From the NCBI GenBank assembly GCA_019635965.1, contig JAHBYK010000010.1, positions 1 through 50,100 of the forward strand: DNA of 50,100 bases, written 5' to 3'. This DNA comes from Parvibaculum sp. (lineage in GTDB: Bacteria > Pseudomonadota > Alphaproteobacteria > Parvibaculales > Parvibaculaceae). The notes below the pieces were generated by a model. That model saw nothing but the letters and a program-made list of their open reading frames with translations. It did no database searches and was not told the origin of the DNA. Shown one piece after another: positions 36,859-45,151 of the stretch; the first letter of the stretch is position 1, and each line of letters opens with the position of its first letter. Made by a program: the position numbers and the translations under genes.

Positions 36859-37821
36859 TCAGACCTTCCCCTCGGCAAAGGCCTTGATGAGCTGATGCGC
36901 GATGGCGAAGGCAGGCGGCAGCCAGATCGTGCCGTCGCCTTCGCCTGCGAGAATCTTGCGCGCTTCCTCGCGCGTGATCCAGCGCCCGCCGGAAAGCTCG
37001 ACGCCGTCCACCTTGAACTCTTCTGAATCGGCCACCGCATGGCAGCCGATCATCAGCGACGAGGGATAGGGCCAGGGCTGCGTCGAATGATAGGTGACGG
37101 TGGAAACGGAAATCCCCGCTTCCTCCTGCATCTCGCGCGCCACCGCTTCCTCGATCGATTCGCCGGGCTCGACAAAGCCCGCCAGCGCCGAATGCATCCC
37201 TTTCGGCCAGATTTCCTGCCGCCCGACAAAGCACTTCTCGCCATGGGTTGCGAGCATGATGACGACGGGGTCGGTGCGCGGGAAATGCTCCGCCTTGCAG
37301 GACGGGCAGACGCGCTTGTAGCCGGCTTCCGCCATTTCGCTTGCCGTGCCGCAGACCGAGCAGAAGCCGTGGCGGCTGTGCCAGTCGATCATCGACTTCG
37401 CCTGCGCCATGATCGCCAGCTCTGCCGGCGTGATCTCGCCCGCCATGGCGAGCCCGCGCAGATCCTCGAACGCGCCCTGGCCTTTCAGGGCCGGGTGATT
37501 CTCCACATCCTTTGTGCCGCTCACATCCGCCGCGAACAGCGCCTTGCCCCGCTTGTTGATGCCGAGAAAGACGGTGATGCCGCCGCCGGCGAGTTCCGGC
37601 AGCAGCGCCGCCGGCGTCCAGCCGATATCCTTGCCCTGGGAGGGTGCGGCCTCCGGCAGCACGAAAGGTTCCCAGTCGCGCCGCTTCTGGCGGCGGAACG
37701 GCACGAAGAGGCTCGACGGGTTCTTCAGCTGCGCCTCGATCCAGGCCTTGTCGGCCCGGCGATAGCTCGCGCGGTCGAGCGGATTATTGGCAAATATGTT
37801 GGGATTTGCGGGCAGGGCCAT
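36859..37821 (-). CDS. nudC: NAD(H) pyrophosphatase / NAD-RNA decapping Nudix hydrolase
   Basis: This 320-residue enzyme cleaves NADH, and in E. coli also removes NAD caps from RNA. A variable N-terminal domain (about 1-145) precedes a zinc ribbon with Cys154, Cys157, Cys172 and Cys175. The Nudix domain has the box G215-x5-E221-x7-R229-E230-x2-E233-E234-x-G236. The NudC-specific SQPWPFPxS motif appears as STQPWPYPSS, which separates it from other Nudix enzymes. Its TCA (stop) begins right after the pheA TGA, so the two convergent genes leave no intergenic room for a terminator. Confidence 0.95.
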   Translation of the reverse strand: MALPANPNIFANNPLDRASYRRADKAWIEAQLKNPSSLFVPFRRQKRRDWEPFVLPEAAPSQGKDIGWTPAALLPELAGGGITVFLGINKRGKALFAADVSGTKDVENHPALKGQGAFEDLRGLAMAGEITPAELAIMAQAKSMIDWHSRHGFCSVCGTASEMAEAGYKRVCPSCKAEHFPRTDPVVIMLATHGEKCFVGRQEIWPKGMHSALAGFVEPGESIEEAVAREMQEEAGISVSTVTYHSTQPWPYPSSLMIGCHAVADSEEFKVDGVELSGGRWITREEARKILAGEGDGTIWLPPAFAIAHQLIKAFAEGKV

Positions 37822-37890
37822 GGGCGTTTCCGGGCTTTTCGTTGAATTTCGGGGTGGCGCAGACTGGCACAGGCCCGATTTCCGCTCAAT

Positions 37891-37914
37891 CTCTCATGCG
37901 GGCTCTCATGCGGG
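37891..37914 (+). repeat. Tandem duplication of 12 bases
   Basis: CTCTCATGCGGG occurs twice in direct succession (37891-37902 and 37903-37914), followed by CTC. It lies between nudC and the SRP RNA promoter, outside any gene. Confidence 0.9.
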
Positions 37915-37937
37915 CTCCGCCGTTTCCGCCCCAAGCC

Positions 37938-37968
37938 TTGCATCCGCCGCCCTTTCCCCTGATATAGT
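37938..37968 (+). promoter_or_regulatory. Candidate promoter of the SRP RNA
   Basis: TTGCAT (37938-37943) and TATAGT (37963-37968) are spaced by 19 bases. The -10 ends six bases before the first base of the RNA stem, which fits a start at 37975. Confidence 0.6.
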
Positions 37969-37974
37969 CCCCCC

Positions 37975-38070
37975 GGGAGGCTGGCGCGGACGAGTCCCTC
38001 GCCAACCCGGTCAGGTCCGGAAGGAAGCAGCCGTAACGAGTTTCGCTCGGGTCGCTGTCCAGTCTCCCAC
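37975..38070 (+). ncRNA. ffs: Signal recognition particle RNA (4.5S RNA, small bacterial type)
   Basis: The RNA folds into one long hairpin. The 5' GGGAGGCTGG pairs with the 3' CCAGTCTCCC, and the apical part holds the universally conserved Ffh-binding segment GGTCAGGTCCGGAAGGAAGCAGCC with its GGAA tetraloop and the asymmetric AGCAG loop. The cited segment is split as GGTCAGGTCC and GGAAGGAAGCAGCC. Its place just before dnaX-ybaB-recR is conserved in alphaproteobacteria. The 3' end is placed by pairing and is good to a few bases. Confidence 0.95.
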
Positions 38071-38110
38071 CCGTTTCCAGCCATTTGCCTCAAAGGAGCC
38101 CGCGATTTCC

Positions 38111-39979
38111 ATGGATGACGGCGTGGAAAATCTCGCGGCCCACGAGGATGAGGCGCCCCACCGGCCCGATCCCGCGACGGAACCGGGCTTCGATCTCGGC
38201 GATATGCCCGCCCCCGCAAAGGCGCCCGCTGCCACCGGCTATCAGGTTCTCGCCCGCAAATACCGCCCCACCGTTTTCGAGGATCTCGTCGGCCAGGAGG
38301 CGATGGTGCGCACGCTCCGCAACGCCTTCGAGACGGATCGCGTCGCCCATGCCTTCATGCTGACCGGCGTGCGCGGCGTCGGCAAGACGACGACGGCGCG
38401 CATCCTCGCCCGCGCGCTGAATTACGAAAAGCCCGGCGTGGACAAGCCCACCATCCATATGGACGGCCTGGGCGTTCATTGCGAAGCGATCATGGAATCG
38501 CGCCATGTCGATGTGATGGAAATGGACGCCGCCTCCCGCACCGGCATCGACGACATCCGCGAGATCATCGACAGCGTGCGCTACCTGCCGGTCTCGGCGC
38601 GCTACAAGGTCTATATCATCGACGAAGTGCACATGCTCTCGAAGCAGGCCTTCAACGGCCTGCTGAAAACGCTCGAAGAGCCGCCCGCCCATGTGAAGTT
38701 CATCTTCGCCACGACCGAAATCCGCAAGGTGCCGGTCACGGTCCTCTCGCGCTGCCAGCGGTTCGACCTGCGCCGTCTTTCCGTCGATGAACTGGCGGGC
38801 CTGCTTGCCAGGGTTTCGAAGCAGGAACATGTCGAGGCGGAAGAGACCGCCCTGAAGCTCATCGCCCGCGCGGCAGATGGTTCGGCGCGCGACTCGCTCT
38901 CGCTTCTCGACCGCGCGATCGCGCATGGCGAGAACGGCGTGCGCGAGGCCGATGTCCGCGACATGCTGGGCCTTGCCGATCGCGCCCGCATCTTCGATCT
39001 CTTCGACCTTCTGATGAAGGGCGATATCGGCGGCGCGCTGACCGAACTTCGTGCGCAATATGATGTCGGCGCCGATCCCGCCGTCGTCCTTTCCGATCTC
39101 GCCGAACTCACCCACTGGCTGACGCGCCTGAAACTCGTCGAAGGCGCGGCCGATGATGTCGCCATGTCCGAGACGGAGCGCCGCCGCGGCGCGGAGATGG
39201 CAAAGGCGCTGCCCATCCGCGTTCTCTCGCGGAGCTGGCAGATGCTGCTCAAGGGTCTTGCCGAAGTGCAGGCCGCCGCGCGGCCCATCGCGGCGGCGGA
39301 AATGGTGCTGGTCCGCCTTGCCTATGTCGCGGACGGTCCGGGCCCGGAGGAATTGCTGGAGCAGCTGAAAAGCGGTGGCGCTGCGGGCGGCCCCGCGCCC
39401 TCGCGCAGCGCCGCGCCGCCATCCGATGGCCCGCGCGCGCAGCTTCGCGCCGTTTCCAGTCTCCGCACCGAGCCGCGCCCCGCGCCTGTTCAGGCCGCCC
39501 CCGCGCTCATGCTCTCCAGCATCGAGGACGTGCTGAAACTGCTCGCCGAGCGCCGCGAGGTGAAGCTCAAGGGGCTTCTCGAGGCAGGTGTGCGCGTCGT
39601 GAGTTTCGAGGCGGGCCGCATCGAGATCAGCCCGCTCGAGGGCACGCCCGCCTCCTTCGCCAGCGAGCTTTCCGAGGCGCTGTCCAGGGCAACGGGCGCG
39701 CGCTGGTTCGTGTCGATCGCGCGCGGCGCCGTCGCGCCCGCGCCGACGCTCCGCGAACAGGCGAAGTCGCGCGAGGATGCAGCCAAGGATCGCGCGAAGG
39801 AAGACCCGCTCGTGAAGGCCGCTCTTGCGCTTTTCCCCGGCGCCGAAATCGTCGATGTGCGCGAGCCCGGCCTCGAATTGCCGCAAGGCGAGGAGGTGAT
39901 GCCGGCTGACCCCGACGATCCCGGCATCGACCCCGATGCCTTCGCCGCCGAATATGACAACAGGGAGCCCGACGCGTGA
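38111..39979 (+). CDS. dnaX: DNA polymerase III clamp loader subunit gamma/tau
   Basis: This 622-residue AAA+ subunit loads the sliding clamp. An acidic N-terminal extension of about 45 residues precedes YQVLARKYRPTVFEDLVGQ. Walker A GVRGVGKT is at 86-93, followed by Walker B VYIIDEVHMLS, the sensor/arginine-finger segment LSRCQRFDLRRL, and a tau-like C-terminal region (about 400-622). The zinc module between Walker A and B has one cysteine (VHCEAIM) where E. coli has four, an alphaproteobacterial variant. No A-AAA-AAG slippery run is visible, so no evidence for a frameshifted gamma. ATG 38111; longer frames run into the SRP RNA. Confidence 0.96.
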   Translation: MDDGVENLAAHEDEAPHRPDPATEPGFDLGDMPAPAKAPAATGYQVLARKYRPTVFEDLVGQEAMVRTLRNAFETDRVAHAFMLTGVRGVGKTTTARILARALNYEKPGVDKPTIHMDGLGVHCEAIMESRHVDVMEMDAASRTGIDDIREIIDSVRYLPVSARYKVYIIDEVHMLSKQAFNGLLKTLEEPPAHVKFIFATTEIRKVPVTVLSRCQRFDLRRLSVDELAGLLARVSKQEHVEAEETALKLIARAADGSARDSLSLLDRAIAHGENGVREADVRDMLGLADRARIFDLFDLLMKGDIGGALTELRAQYDVGADPAVVLSDLAELTHWLTRLKLVEGAADDVAMSETERRRGAEMAKALPIRVLSRSWQMLLKGLAEVQAAARPIAAAEMVLVRLAYVADGPGPEELLEQLKSGGAAGGPAPSRSAAPPSDGPRAQLRAVSSLRTEPRPAPVQAAPALMLSSIEDVLKLLAERREVKLKGLLEAGVRVVSFEAGRIEISPLEGTPASFASELSEALSRATGARWFVSIARGAVAPAPTLREQAKSREDAAKDRAKEDPLVKAALALFPGAEIVDVREPGLELPQGEEVMPADPDDPGIDPDAFAAEYDNREPDA

Positions 39980-40293
39980 AGAATATGTTCGACATCATGA
40001 AGCAGGCCCAGCAGCTTCAGTCCCGCATGGCCACCATGCAGCAGGAACTGGAAGCGGCCGAAGTCGAGGGCCGCGCCGGGGGCGGCATGGTGACGATCGT
40101 CATGTCGGGCAAGGGCGAGGTGAAGAAGGTATCGGTCGATCCCTCGCTGATGAAGGAAGACGAACGCGAAATCCTCGAGGATCTCATCGTTGCCGCCTGC
40201 GCCGATGCAAAGTCGAAGGCCGAGCAGCTTGCCGCCGAGAAGATGAAGTCCGTCGCGGGCGGTCTGCCGCTGCCGCCCGGTCTCGGTCTCTGA
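39976..40293 (+). CDS. ybaB: YbaB/EbfC family nucleoid-associated protein
   Basis: This is a 105-residue DNA-binding protein that forms tweezer-like dimers and coats the nucleoid. The family pattern is clear: an N-terminal helix of [22 protein letters not shown] type, the strand [29 protein letters not shown] (key parts [11 protein letters not shown] and [10 protein letters not shown]), and a C-terminal helix. Start GTG overlaps the dnaX stop (GTGA), so it is coupled to dnaX, and recR follows four bases later: the classical dnaX-ybaB-recR operon. Confidence 0.95.
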   Translation: MKNMFDIMKQAQQLQSRMATMQQELEAAEVEGRAGGGMVTIVMSGKGEVKKVSVDPSLMKEDEREILEDLIVAACADAKSKAEQLAAEKMKSVAGGLPLPPGLGL

Positions 40294-40297
40294 TTTC

Positions 40298-40897
40298 ATG
40301 GCCGTCACGGGCCCCGAGATCGAGCGCCTGATTGCGCTGCTGGCGAAGCTGCCGGGCCTCGGCCCCCGCTCCGCGCGCCGCGCCGTGCTCCAGCTCATCA
40401 AGAAGAAGGAAACGCTGCTCGTGCCGCTGGCCGCCGCCATGTCGGAAGCGGCGGAGAAGGCGCGCATCTGCTCCACCTGCGGCAATGTCGATACGCAGGA
40501 CCCCTGCGCCATCTGCGCGGATGCGGCGCGCGACCCGCATGTGCTCTGCATCGTGGAGGAAGTGGGCGATCTCTGGGCGCTGGAGCGGGCAGGGGCCCAC
40601 AAGGGCCGCTATCATGTGCTGGGCGGGGTCCTCTCCGCGCTCGATGGCGTCGGCCCCGGCGATCTCAATATCGGCAAGCTCGTCGAGCGGCTTTCATCGG
40701 GCGAGGTGCGCGAAGTCGTGCTGGCGATGAATGCAACGGTCGATGGCCAGACGACGGCCCATTACATCACCGACCGCATCTCGGGCCTCGGCATCGCCGT
40801 ATCGCGCCTTGCGCATGGCGTGCCGGTTGGCGGCGAACTCGACTATCTCGACGACGGCACGCTCGCCGCCGCCATGAAGTCCCGCCGCCCGTTCTGA
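40298..40897 (+). CDS. recR: Recombination mediator protein RecR
   Basis: RecR acts with RecO (and RecF) to load RecA at single-strand gaps. The 199-residue length is standard. The N-terminal helix-hairpin-helix contains [16 protein letters not shown], the zinc finger uses Cys58, Cys61, Cys70 and Cys73, and the Toprim domain contains [13 protein letters not shown] and [15 protein letters not shown]. The C-terminal segment with [19 protein letters not shown] is the family hallmark. It ends the SRP RNA to recR group, six bases before the convergent symporter stop, with no hairpin terminator in between. Confidence 0.97.
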   Translation: MAVTGPEIERLIALLAKLPGLGPRSARRAVLQLIKKKETLLVPLAAAMSEAAEKARICSTCGNVDTQDPCAICADAARDPHVLCIVEEVGDLWALERAGAHKGRYHVLGGVLSALDGVGPGDLNIGKLVERLSSGEVREVVLAMNATVDGQTTAHYITDRISGLGIAVSRLAHGVPVGGELDYLDDGTLAAAMKSRRPF

Positions 40898-40903
40898 CCG
40901 GGC

Positions 40904-42250
40904 CTATTTCTCCTTCGCGCCCCAATAGTTCCGCGTCATGGCAAAGACGGCCGGCGCCAGAATGAAGAGCGCGATCAGGTTCGGTATCGCCATCATCGCG
41001 TTCAGCGCATCCGCCATGTTCCACACGAGATCGAGGCTCGTCACCGCGCCGACCGGGATCGCCAGCACCCAGATGATGCGATAGGGCCAGATCGCCTTCA
41101 CGCCGAACAGGAATTCCACCGCCCGCTCGCCGTAATAGCTCCAGCCGAGCAGCGTGGTGAAGGCAAAGAGCGCGAGCGACACGGCCACCAGCGTGCCGCC
41201 CCAGGGCAGCGTATTGGCGAAGGCCGCACTCGTCAGCGCCGCGCCGTTGAGACCGCCGCTCCAGAGCCCCGATGTGATGATGACGAGGCCCGTCAGCGTG
41301 CAGACGATGAGCGTGTCGATGAAGACGCCCACCATGCCGACAAGCCCCTGCTGGATCGGATCGTCGGTCTTTGCCGCCGCATGCGCGATGGCGGCCGAGC
41401 CGAGCCCCGCCTCGTTCGAGAAGATGCCGCGCGCAAAGCCCCAGCGGATCGCAAGCAGGATCGCCCCGCCGATCGCGCCGCCCTCCGCCGCTTCGGGCGT
41501 GAAGGCATATTGGAAGATGAGCGCGAAGGCCGCGGGGATCGCATCGTAGTTGTAGCCGAGCACCAGCAAGGCGCCGCCGATATAGGCGAGGATCATGGTC
41601 GGCACCAGCGCGCTCGCCACTTCCGCGATGCGCCTGATTCCGCCGATCAGCACCAGCCCGACAATGACCATCAGCACGACGCCGGTGACGGCCGCCGGCA
41701 CGGCGAAATTGTCCTCCAGCGCATGGGCGACGGAATTTGCCTGCACGCCATTGCCGATGCCGAAGCCGGCAAGCGCGGTGAAGACCGCAAAGGCCGGTGC
41801 CAGCACGAAGGCGAGTTTCGGGAATTTCGGGCCGATGCCGTTCTTGATGTAGTACATCGGGCCGCCGACATGATTGCCGAGTTCATCGACTTCCCGATAG
41901 GCGACCGCGAGCACGGATTCGGAATATTTCGTCGCCATGCCGATCAGCGCGATCACCCACATGTAGAAGAGCGCGCCGGGCCCGCCGAAATAGATCGCGG
42001 TGGCCACGCCCGCGATATTGCCCGTGCCGACGGTTGCGGCAAGCGCCGTCATCAGCGCCTGGAAGGGCGATATGTCGCCCGCGCCCCGCGACGGGCGGAC
42101 CGAGAGCTTCAATCCCTCGGGCAGTTTCCGCCAGGGCATGAAGCGCAGGCCCACGGTAAGGAACACACCCGTCGCCGCCAGCGCGATGAGCATCGGCCAG
42201 CCCCAGAGAATGTCGTTCGCCGCCGAGACGAAACGCTCGATCGCTTCCAT
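40904..42250 (-). CDS. Sodium:alanine (AGCS family) symporter
   Basis: This is a 448-residue inner-membrane transporter with about 11 hydrophobic helices, taking up alanine or glycine with sodium. AGCS markers include TVGTGNIAGVATAIYFGGPGALFYMW in the first core helices (key part GTGNIAGVATAI), GGPMYYI, and FSNEAGLGSAAIAHAAAKT (key part NEAGLGSAAIAH), where the family has its sodium and substrate contacts. Length is normal. It stands alone on the minus strand, with 143 gene-free bases to rmuC upstream. Alanine versus glycine preference cannot be read. Confidence 0.93.
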   Translation of the reverse strand: MEAIERFVSAANDILWGWPMLIALAATGVFLTVGLRFMPWRKLPEGLKLSVRPSRGAGDISPFQALMTALAATVGTGNIAGVATAIYFGGPGALFYMWVIALIGMATKYSESVLAVAYREVDELGNHVGGPMYYIKNGIGPKFPKLAFVLAPAFAVFTALAGFGIGNGVQANSVAHALEDNFAVPAAVTGVVLMVIVGLVLIGGIRRIAEVASALVPTMILAYIGGALLVLGYNYDAIPAAFALIFQYAFTPEAAEGGAIGGAILLAIRWGFARGIFSNEAGLGSAAIAHAAAKTDDPIQQGLVGMVGVFIDTLIVCTLTGLVIITSGLWSGGLNGAALTSAAFANTLPWGGTLVAVSLALFAFTTLLGWSYYGERAVEFLFGVKAIWPYRIIWVLAIPVGAVTSLDLVWNMADALNAMMAIPNLIALFILAPAVFAMTRNYWGAKEK

Positions 42251-42393
42251 TGGATTGCCCCCGATCCCCGAATGTCGCGGCCCGCGCGCGGCACCGCCTG
42301 TCCCCGTTTGCCTGAAACGAGACTAGCAAAGAAAGCAGGACCGGTGCGCCGAAAAATGATCGCCGCAGCGGATGTTTTGCGGCGTTCCGAAGG

Positions 42394-43956
42394 CTATGAA
42401 GCCTTGCTGTCCTCGTCCTGATCTTCGTCCAGATCGTCGGTCACGGGTCCCGTCAGGCCGAGCAGCGCACCTGCATCCTCTGCGGGCAGCGCTTCGACAT
42501 CTCTGAGCTGTCGCTCCATCTGGCGCGTGCGCGTCCCCAGTTTGTCGACGCTGCCAATGGCCGTCTGGAGCTGGCGCTTCAGCGATTCAACGACGTCGCC
42601 ATGCTTCTTGAACTCCGTCCGCACCGCACCCAGGATTTTGCGAACCTCGCCCGACCGTTCCTGAATGGCCAGCGTCCGGAAACCCATCTGATAGGCATTG
42701 AGCAGCGAAGAAAGCGTGGTCGGTCCGGCAATGGCGATATGGAACTGGCGTTGCAGCTTTTCCACAAATCCCGGCCGCCGGATCACTTCGGCGAAAAGCC
42801 CCTCTGTCGGCAGAAACAGAATGGCGTAATCCGTCGTGAACGGCGGATGGATATATTTCTCGCTGATCGACTTGGCGGAGTTCATGACCGCCACTTCAAG
42901 TGCCGCCGCCGCCGCATCTGCGGCCGCCTTGTCTCCCGCTTCCGAGGCATGGATCAGCCGCTCATAGTCTTCGCGCGGGAACTTGCTGTCGATCGGGAGA
43001 TAGATGTACTTCGCGTCCGAATCGCGGGCGGGAAACCGTATGGCAAATTCGACGCGCTCGGAAATGCCGGGCTTGACCTGAACATTCGTCTCGTATTGAT
43101 CCGCCGTCAGATAATCTTCGAGCAACATGCCAAGCTGCACTTCCGCCCAGGTGCCGCGCGTCTTCACATTGGTCAGCACGCGCTTGAGATCGCCAACGCC
43201 GGTGGCGAGGTTCTGCATTTCGCCCAGGCCTTCGTGAACCCGCTTCAGCTGTTCGCTCACCGTGTTGAAGGATTCGCCGAGGCGCTTTTCCAGCGTCGAT
43301 TGCAGCTTCTCGTCCACCGTCTGGCGCATCTGGTCGAGTTTTTCGCTGTTGTCCTTGCGCAATGTTTCGAGGCGGTTCTCCACCGTTTGGCGCAGATTTT
43401 CCTGGGCTTCGGCCTGTTGCTTTGTCAGCTCGCCGATCCGGGCGGAAAACTCGTTCAGCCGCTCCTGCTGGTCGGCGCCGAGCTGGCGCAATGTCTGCGA
43501 AATGAGAGAGCTCGTCTTGTCGAAGTTCTGTGTGAGTTCGGTGCGCAGGGCAGTGGCAGCATCGGTGTGTTTCGCGGTCGAGGCATCGAGCTTCTGCTCC
43601 ACCAGCGTGCGCAGCGCGTCGCGGCCTTCGACGGCGCTCTTCTCCATCGCGGCGACGTCCTTGTCGAGCTTGACGCCGATACCCTGAACCGCGCCCTGAA
43701 TGCCCTCGACGCCCTGGGCGAGCCGCTCGTTGAGGGTCCGGGAAAGTTCGCCGCCCGATTGCGCCTGCGCCGCCGACATCGCCGTCAGTTGGCCGCCCAG
43801 ATTTTTCAGGGTGTCGTCCAGCGCAGAGACCCTTGCGGTGAGCGTCTCGATTCCCGCCCCGTCAGCGCCGCCCTTGCGCCGCATCAGGACGATCAGGATG
43901 GCGCCCGCCACAATTGCCGCAGCGATAACAAGGCTGCCGATCAGAATCTCGCTCAT
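42394..43956 (-). CDS. rmuC: DNA recombination protein RmuC homologue
   Basis: This is a 520-residue protein. An N-terminal membrane helix (residues about 5-26) is followed by a long coiled coil (about 40-245) rich in Glu, Gln, Arg and Leu with heptad spacing. The RmuC domain (about 250-470) includes RGTWAEVQLGMLLEDYL, YIYLPIDSKFPREDY and LPTEGLFAEVIRRPG, and has the nuclease-like fold of the family. RmuC limits recombination at inverted repeats in E. coli. The tail is acidic (DDLDEDQDEDS). Monocistronic as far as seen. Base composition and codon use look like those of the neighbours. Confidence 0.93.
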   Translation of the reverse strand: MSEILIGSLVIAAAIVAGAILIVLMRRKGGADGAGIETLTARVSALDDTLKNLGGQLTAMSAAQAQSGGELSRTLNERLAQGVEGIQGAVQGIGVKLDKDVAAMEKSAVEGRDALRTLVEQKLDASTAKHTDAATALRTELTQNFDKTSSLISQTLRQLGADQQERLNEFSARIGELTKQQAEAQENLRQTVENRLETLRKDNSEKLDQMRQTVDEKLQSTLEKRLGESFNTVSEQLKRVHEGLGEMQNLATGVGDLKRVLTNVKTRGTWAEVQLGMLLEDYLTADQYETNVQVKPGISERVEFAIRFPARDSDAKYIYLPIDSKFPREDYERLIHASEAGDKAAADAAAAALEVAVMNSAKSISEKYIHPPFTTDYAILFLPTEGLFAEVIRRPGFVEKLQRQFHIAIAGPTTLSSLLNAYQMGFRTLAIQERSGEVRKILGAVRTEFKKHGDVVESLKRQLQTAIGSVDKLGTRTRQMERQLRDVEALPAEDAGALLGLTGPVTDDLDEDQDEDSKAS

Positions 43957-44114
43957 GGTCGTCTCCCGCAGGTCCGCCCGGACTATAGCCGATTCCCCGG
44001 CATCATCCGGCCGGCCGCCATGAATGTGTCATTTTGGGCTTACTCGCCCCGCCCGATTTGCCTATCATCGCGCCCGGCTTGATGGCCCTTCGGGGCGGCA
44101 TATTGGGGGTTTAC

Positions 44115-44540
44115 ATGCGGTTGGGGTTTGTGGCGGTGCTTGCCGCCCTTTTGGTTGCGGCTTGCGGGCCGGTCATGGAAACGCGCTACGATTTCGTGCC
44201 GCCGGCGAGCGAGGCCGGCATGAAATGCGTGCAGAACTGCCAGTCGCAGCAGACGGCCTGCCAGAGGGCCGAACAGGATCGCATCATGTCCTGCCGCCAG
44301 AAGGCGGACCGCGATGCCGACATCGCCTATGAAAAGGCGCGCGACAAGTACATCAACGATCTGAAGCTCCATGCCGCGGCGCCGGACAAGTACGGCCTGC
44401 CCACGGAGCCCACGCGCAGCGCCAATTACAGCGCCTGCCAGCAGTCCCAGCAATGCACGCTGGACTACCAGATGTGCTACCGCTCCTGCGGCGGCCAGAT
44501 CAATGAAAGCCAGGTCTGCGTCGCCATGTGCGACCAGTAA
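44115..44540 (+). CDS. Cysteine-rich lipoprotein of unknown function
   Basis: This 141-residue protein is not recognised. Its signal ends in the lipobox VAAC (Cys17), so it is a lipoprotein. The mature part has ten more cysteines in two groups. The first group is Cys38-x3-Cys42-x6-Cys49-x10-Cys60; the second is Cys108-x5-Cys114-x6-Cys121-x3-Cys125-x9-Cys135-x3-Cys139. A charged, probably helical stretch (about 61-90) joins them. The groups are near mirror images and suggest two disulfide-stapled helical hairpins. ATG 44115 has GGGGG six bases upstream. It lies alone between rmuC (divergent) and def. Confidence 0.8.
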   Translation: MRLGFVAVLAALLVAACGPVMETRYDFVPPASEAGMKCVQNCQSQQTACQRAEQDRIMSCRQKADRDADIAYEKARDKYINDLKLHAAAPDKYGLPTEPTRSANYSACQQSQQCTLDYQMCYRSCGGQINESQVCVAMCDQ

Positions 44541-44594
44541 CGGCCGCAGGGGACGAAAAACCCGCGGAAATCGGGGTATCCGGGGCGGGCTGGC

Positions 44595-44623
44595 TTGACC
44601 GGCTTCCGCCCCGGGCTTATTTG
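44595..44623 (+). promoter_or_regulatory. Candidate promoter of def, close to its start codon
   Basis: TTGACC (44595-44600) and TATTTG (44618-44623) are spaced by 17 bases. A transcript start six or seven bases later would fall on the def ATG at 44630, giving a leaderless message. Confidence 0.35.
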
Positions 44624-44629
44624 AGGCCC

Positions 44630-45151
44630 ATGGCCATACGCGAAATCATCACCGCGCCCGACCCCCGGCTGAAGGAGGTCTCCAAACCTGTCGACCGGGT
44701 GGACGACGAGCTGCGCGCCCTCATGGACGACATGCTGGAGACCATGTATGCCGCGCCCGGCATCGGTCTTGCCGCCATCCAGATCGGCGTGCCGAAGCAG
44801 GTCATCGTCATGGACCTCGCCCGAGACGGCGAGCAGCCGCAGCCGCGCTATTTCGTGAACCCGGAAATCATCTGGACCTCGGACGACACCTCCGTCTACG
44901 AGGAAGGCTGTCTCTCCGTTCCCGATCTCTATGAGGAAGTCGAGCGCCCGGCCCGCTGCCGCGTGCGCTATCTCGACTATCAGGGCGAGATCCGCGAGGA
45001 GGAGTGCGACGAGCTTCTCGCCACCTGTCTCCAGCACGAGATGGATCATCTCAAGGGCGTGCTCTTCATCGACCATCTCTCGCGCGTGAAGCGCTCCATG
45101 ATGCTGAAGAAGCTCATGAAGCAGAAGAAGCTCCAGAAGGAACCGGCTTGA
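44630..45151 (+). CDS. def: Peptide deformylase
   Basis: This 173-residue metalloenzyme removes the formyl group from new proteins. All three motifs are present: motif 1 GIGLAAIQ (44-51), motif 2 EGCLS (92-96) with the metal-binding Cys94, and motif 3 HEMDH (136-140) with both metal-binding histidines and the catalytic Glu137. The C-terminus is a basic helix rich in Lys and Leu. ATG 44630 gives the standard length; the frame extends upstream without similarity. Its stop overlaps the TTG start of fmt, so removal and addition of the formyl group are coded by one coupled operon. Confidence 0.97.
   Translation: MAIREIITAPDPRLKEVSKPVDRVDDELRALMDDMLETMYAAPGIGLAAIQIGVPKQVIVMDLARDGEQPQPRYFVNPEIIWTSDDTSVYEEGCLSVPDLYEEVERPARCRVRYLDYQGEIREEECDELLATCLQHEMDHLKGVLFIDHLSRVKRSMMLKKLMKQKKLQKEPA

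Noticed and set aside
37787..38110. Upstream extension of the dnaX frame to base 37787
   Set aside because: It would translate the SRP RNA and its promoter. The DnaX family starts much later, and ATG 38111 is the sensible start.
38111..39979. Programmed frameshift in dnaX
   Set aside because: No A-AAA-AAG or comparable run of A is seen; the only A-rich piece near the domain boundary (CTGAAAAGC) is too short and out of register.
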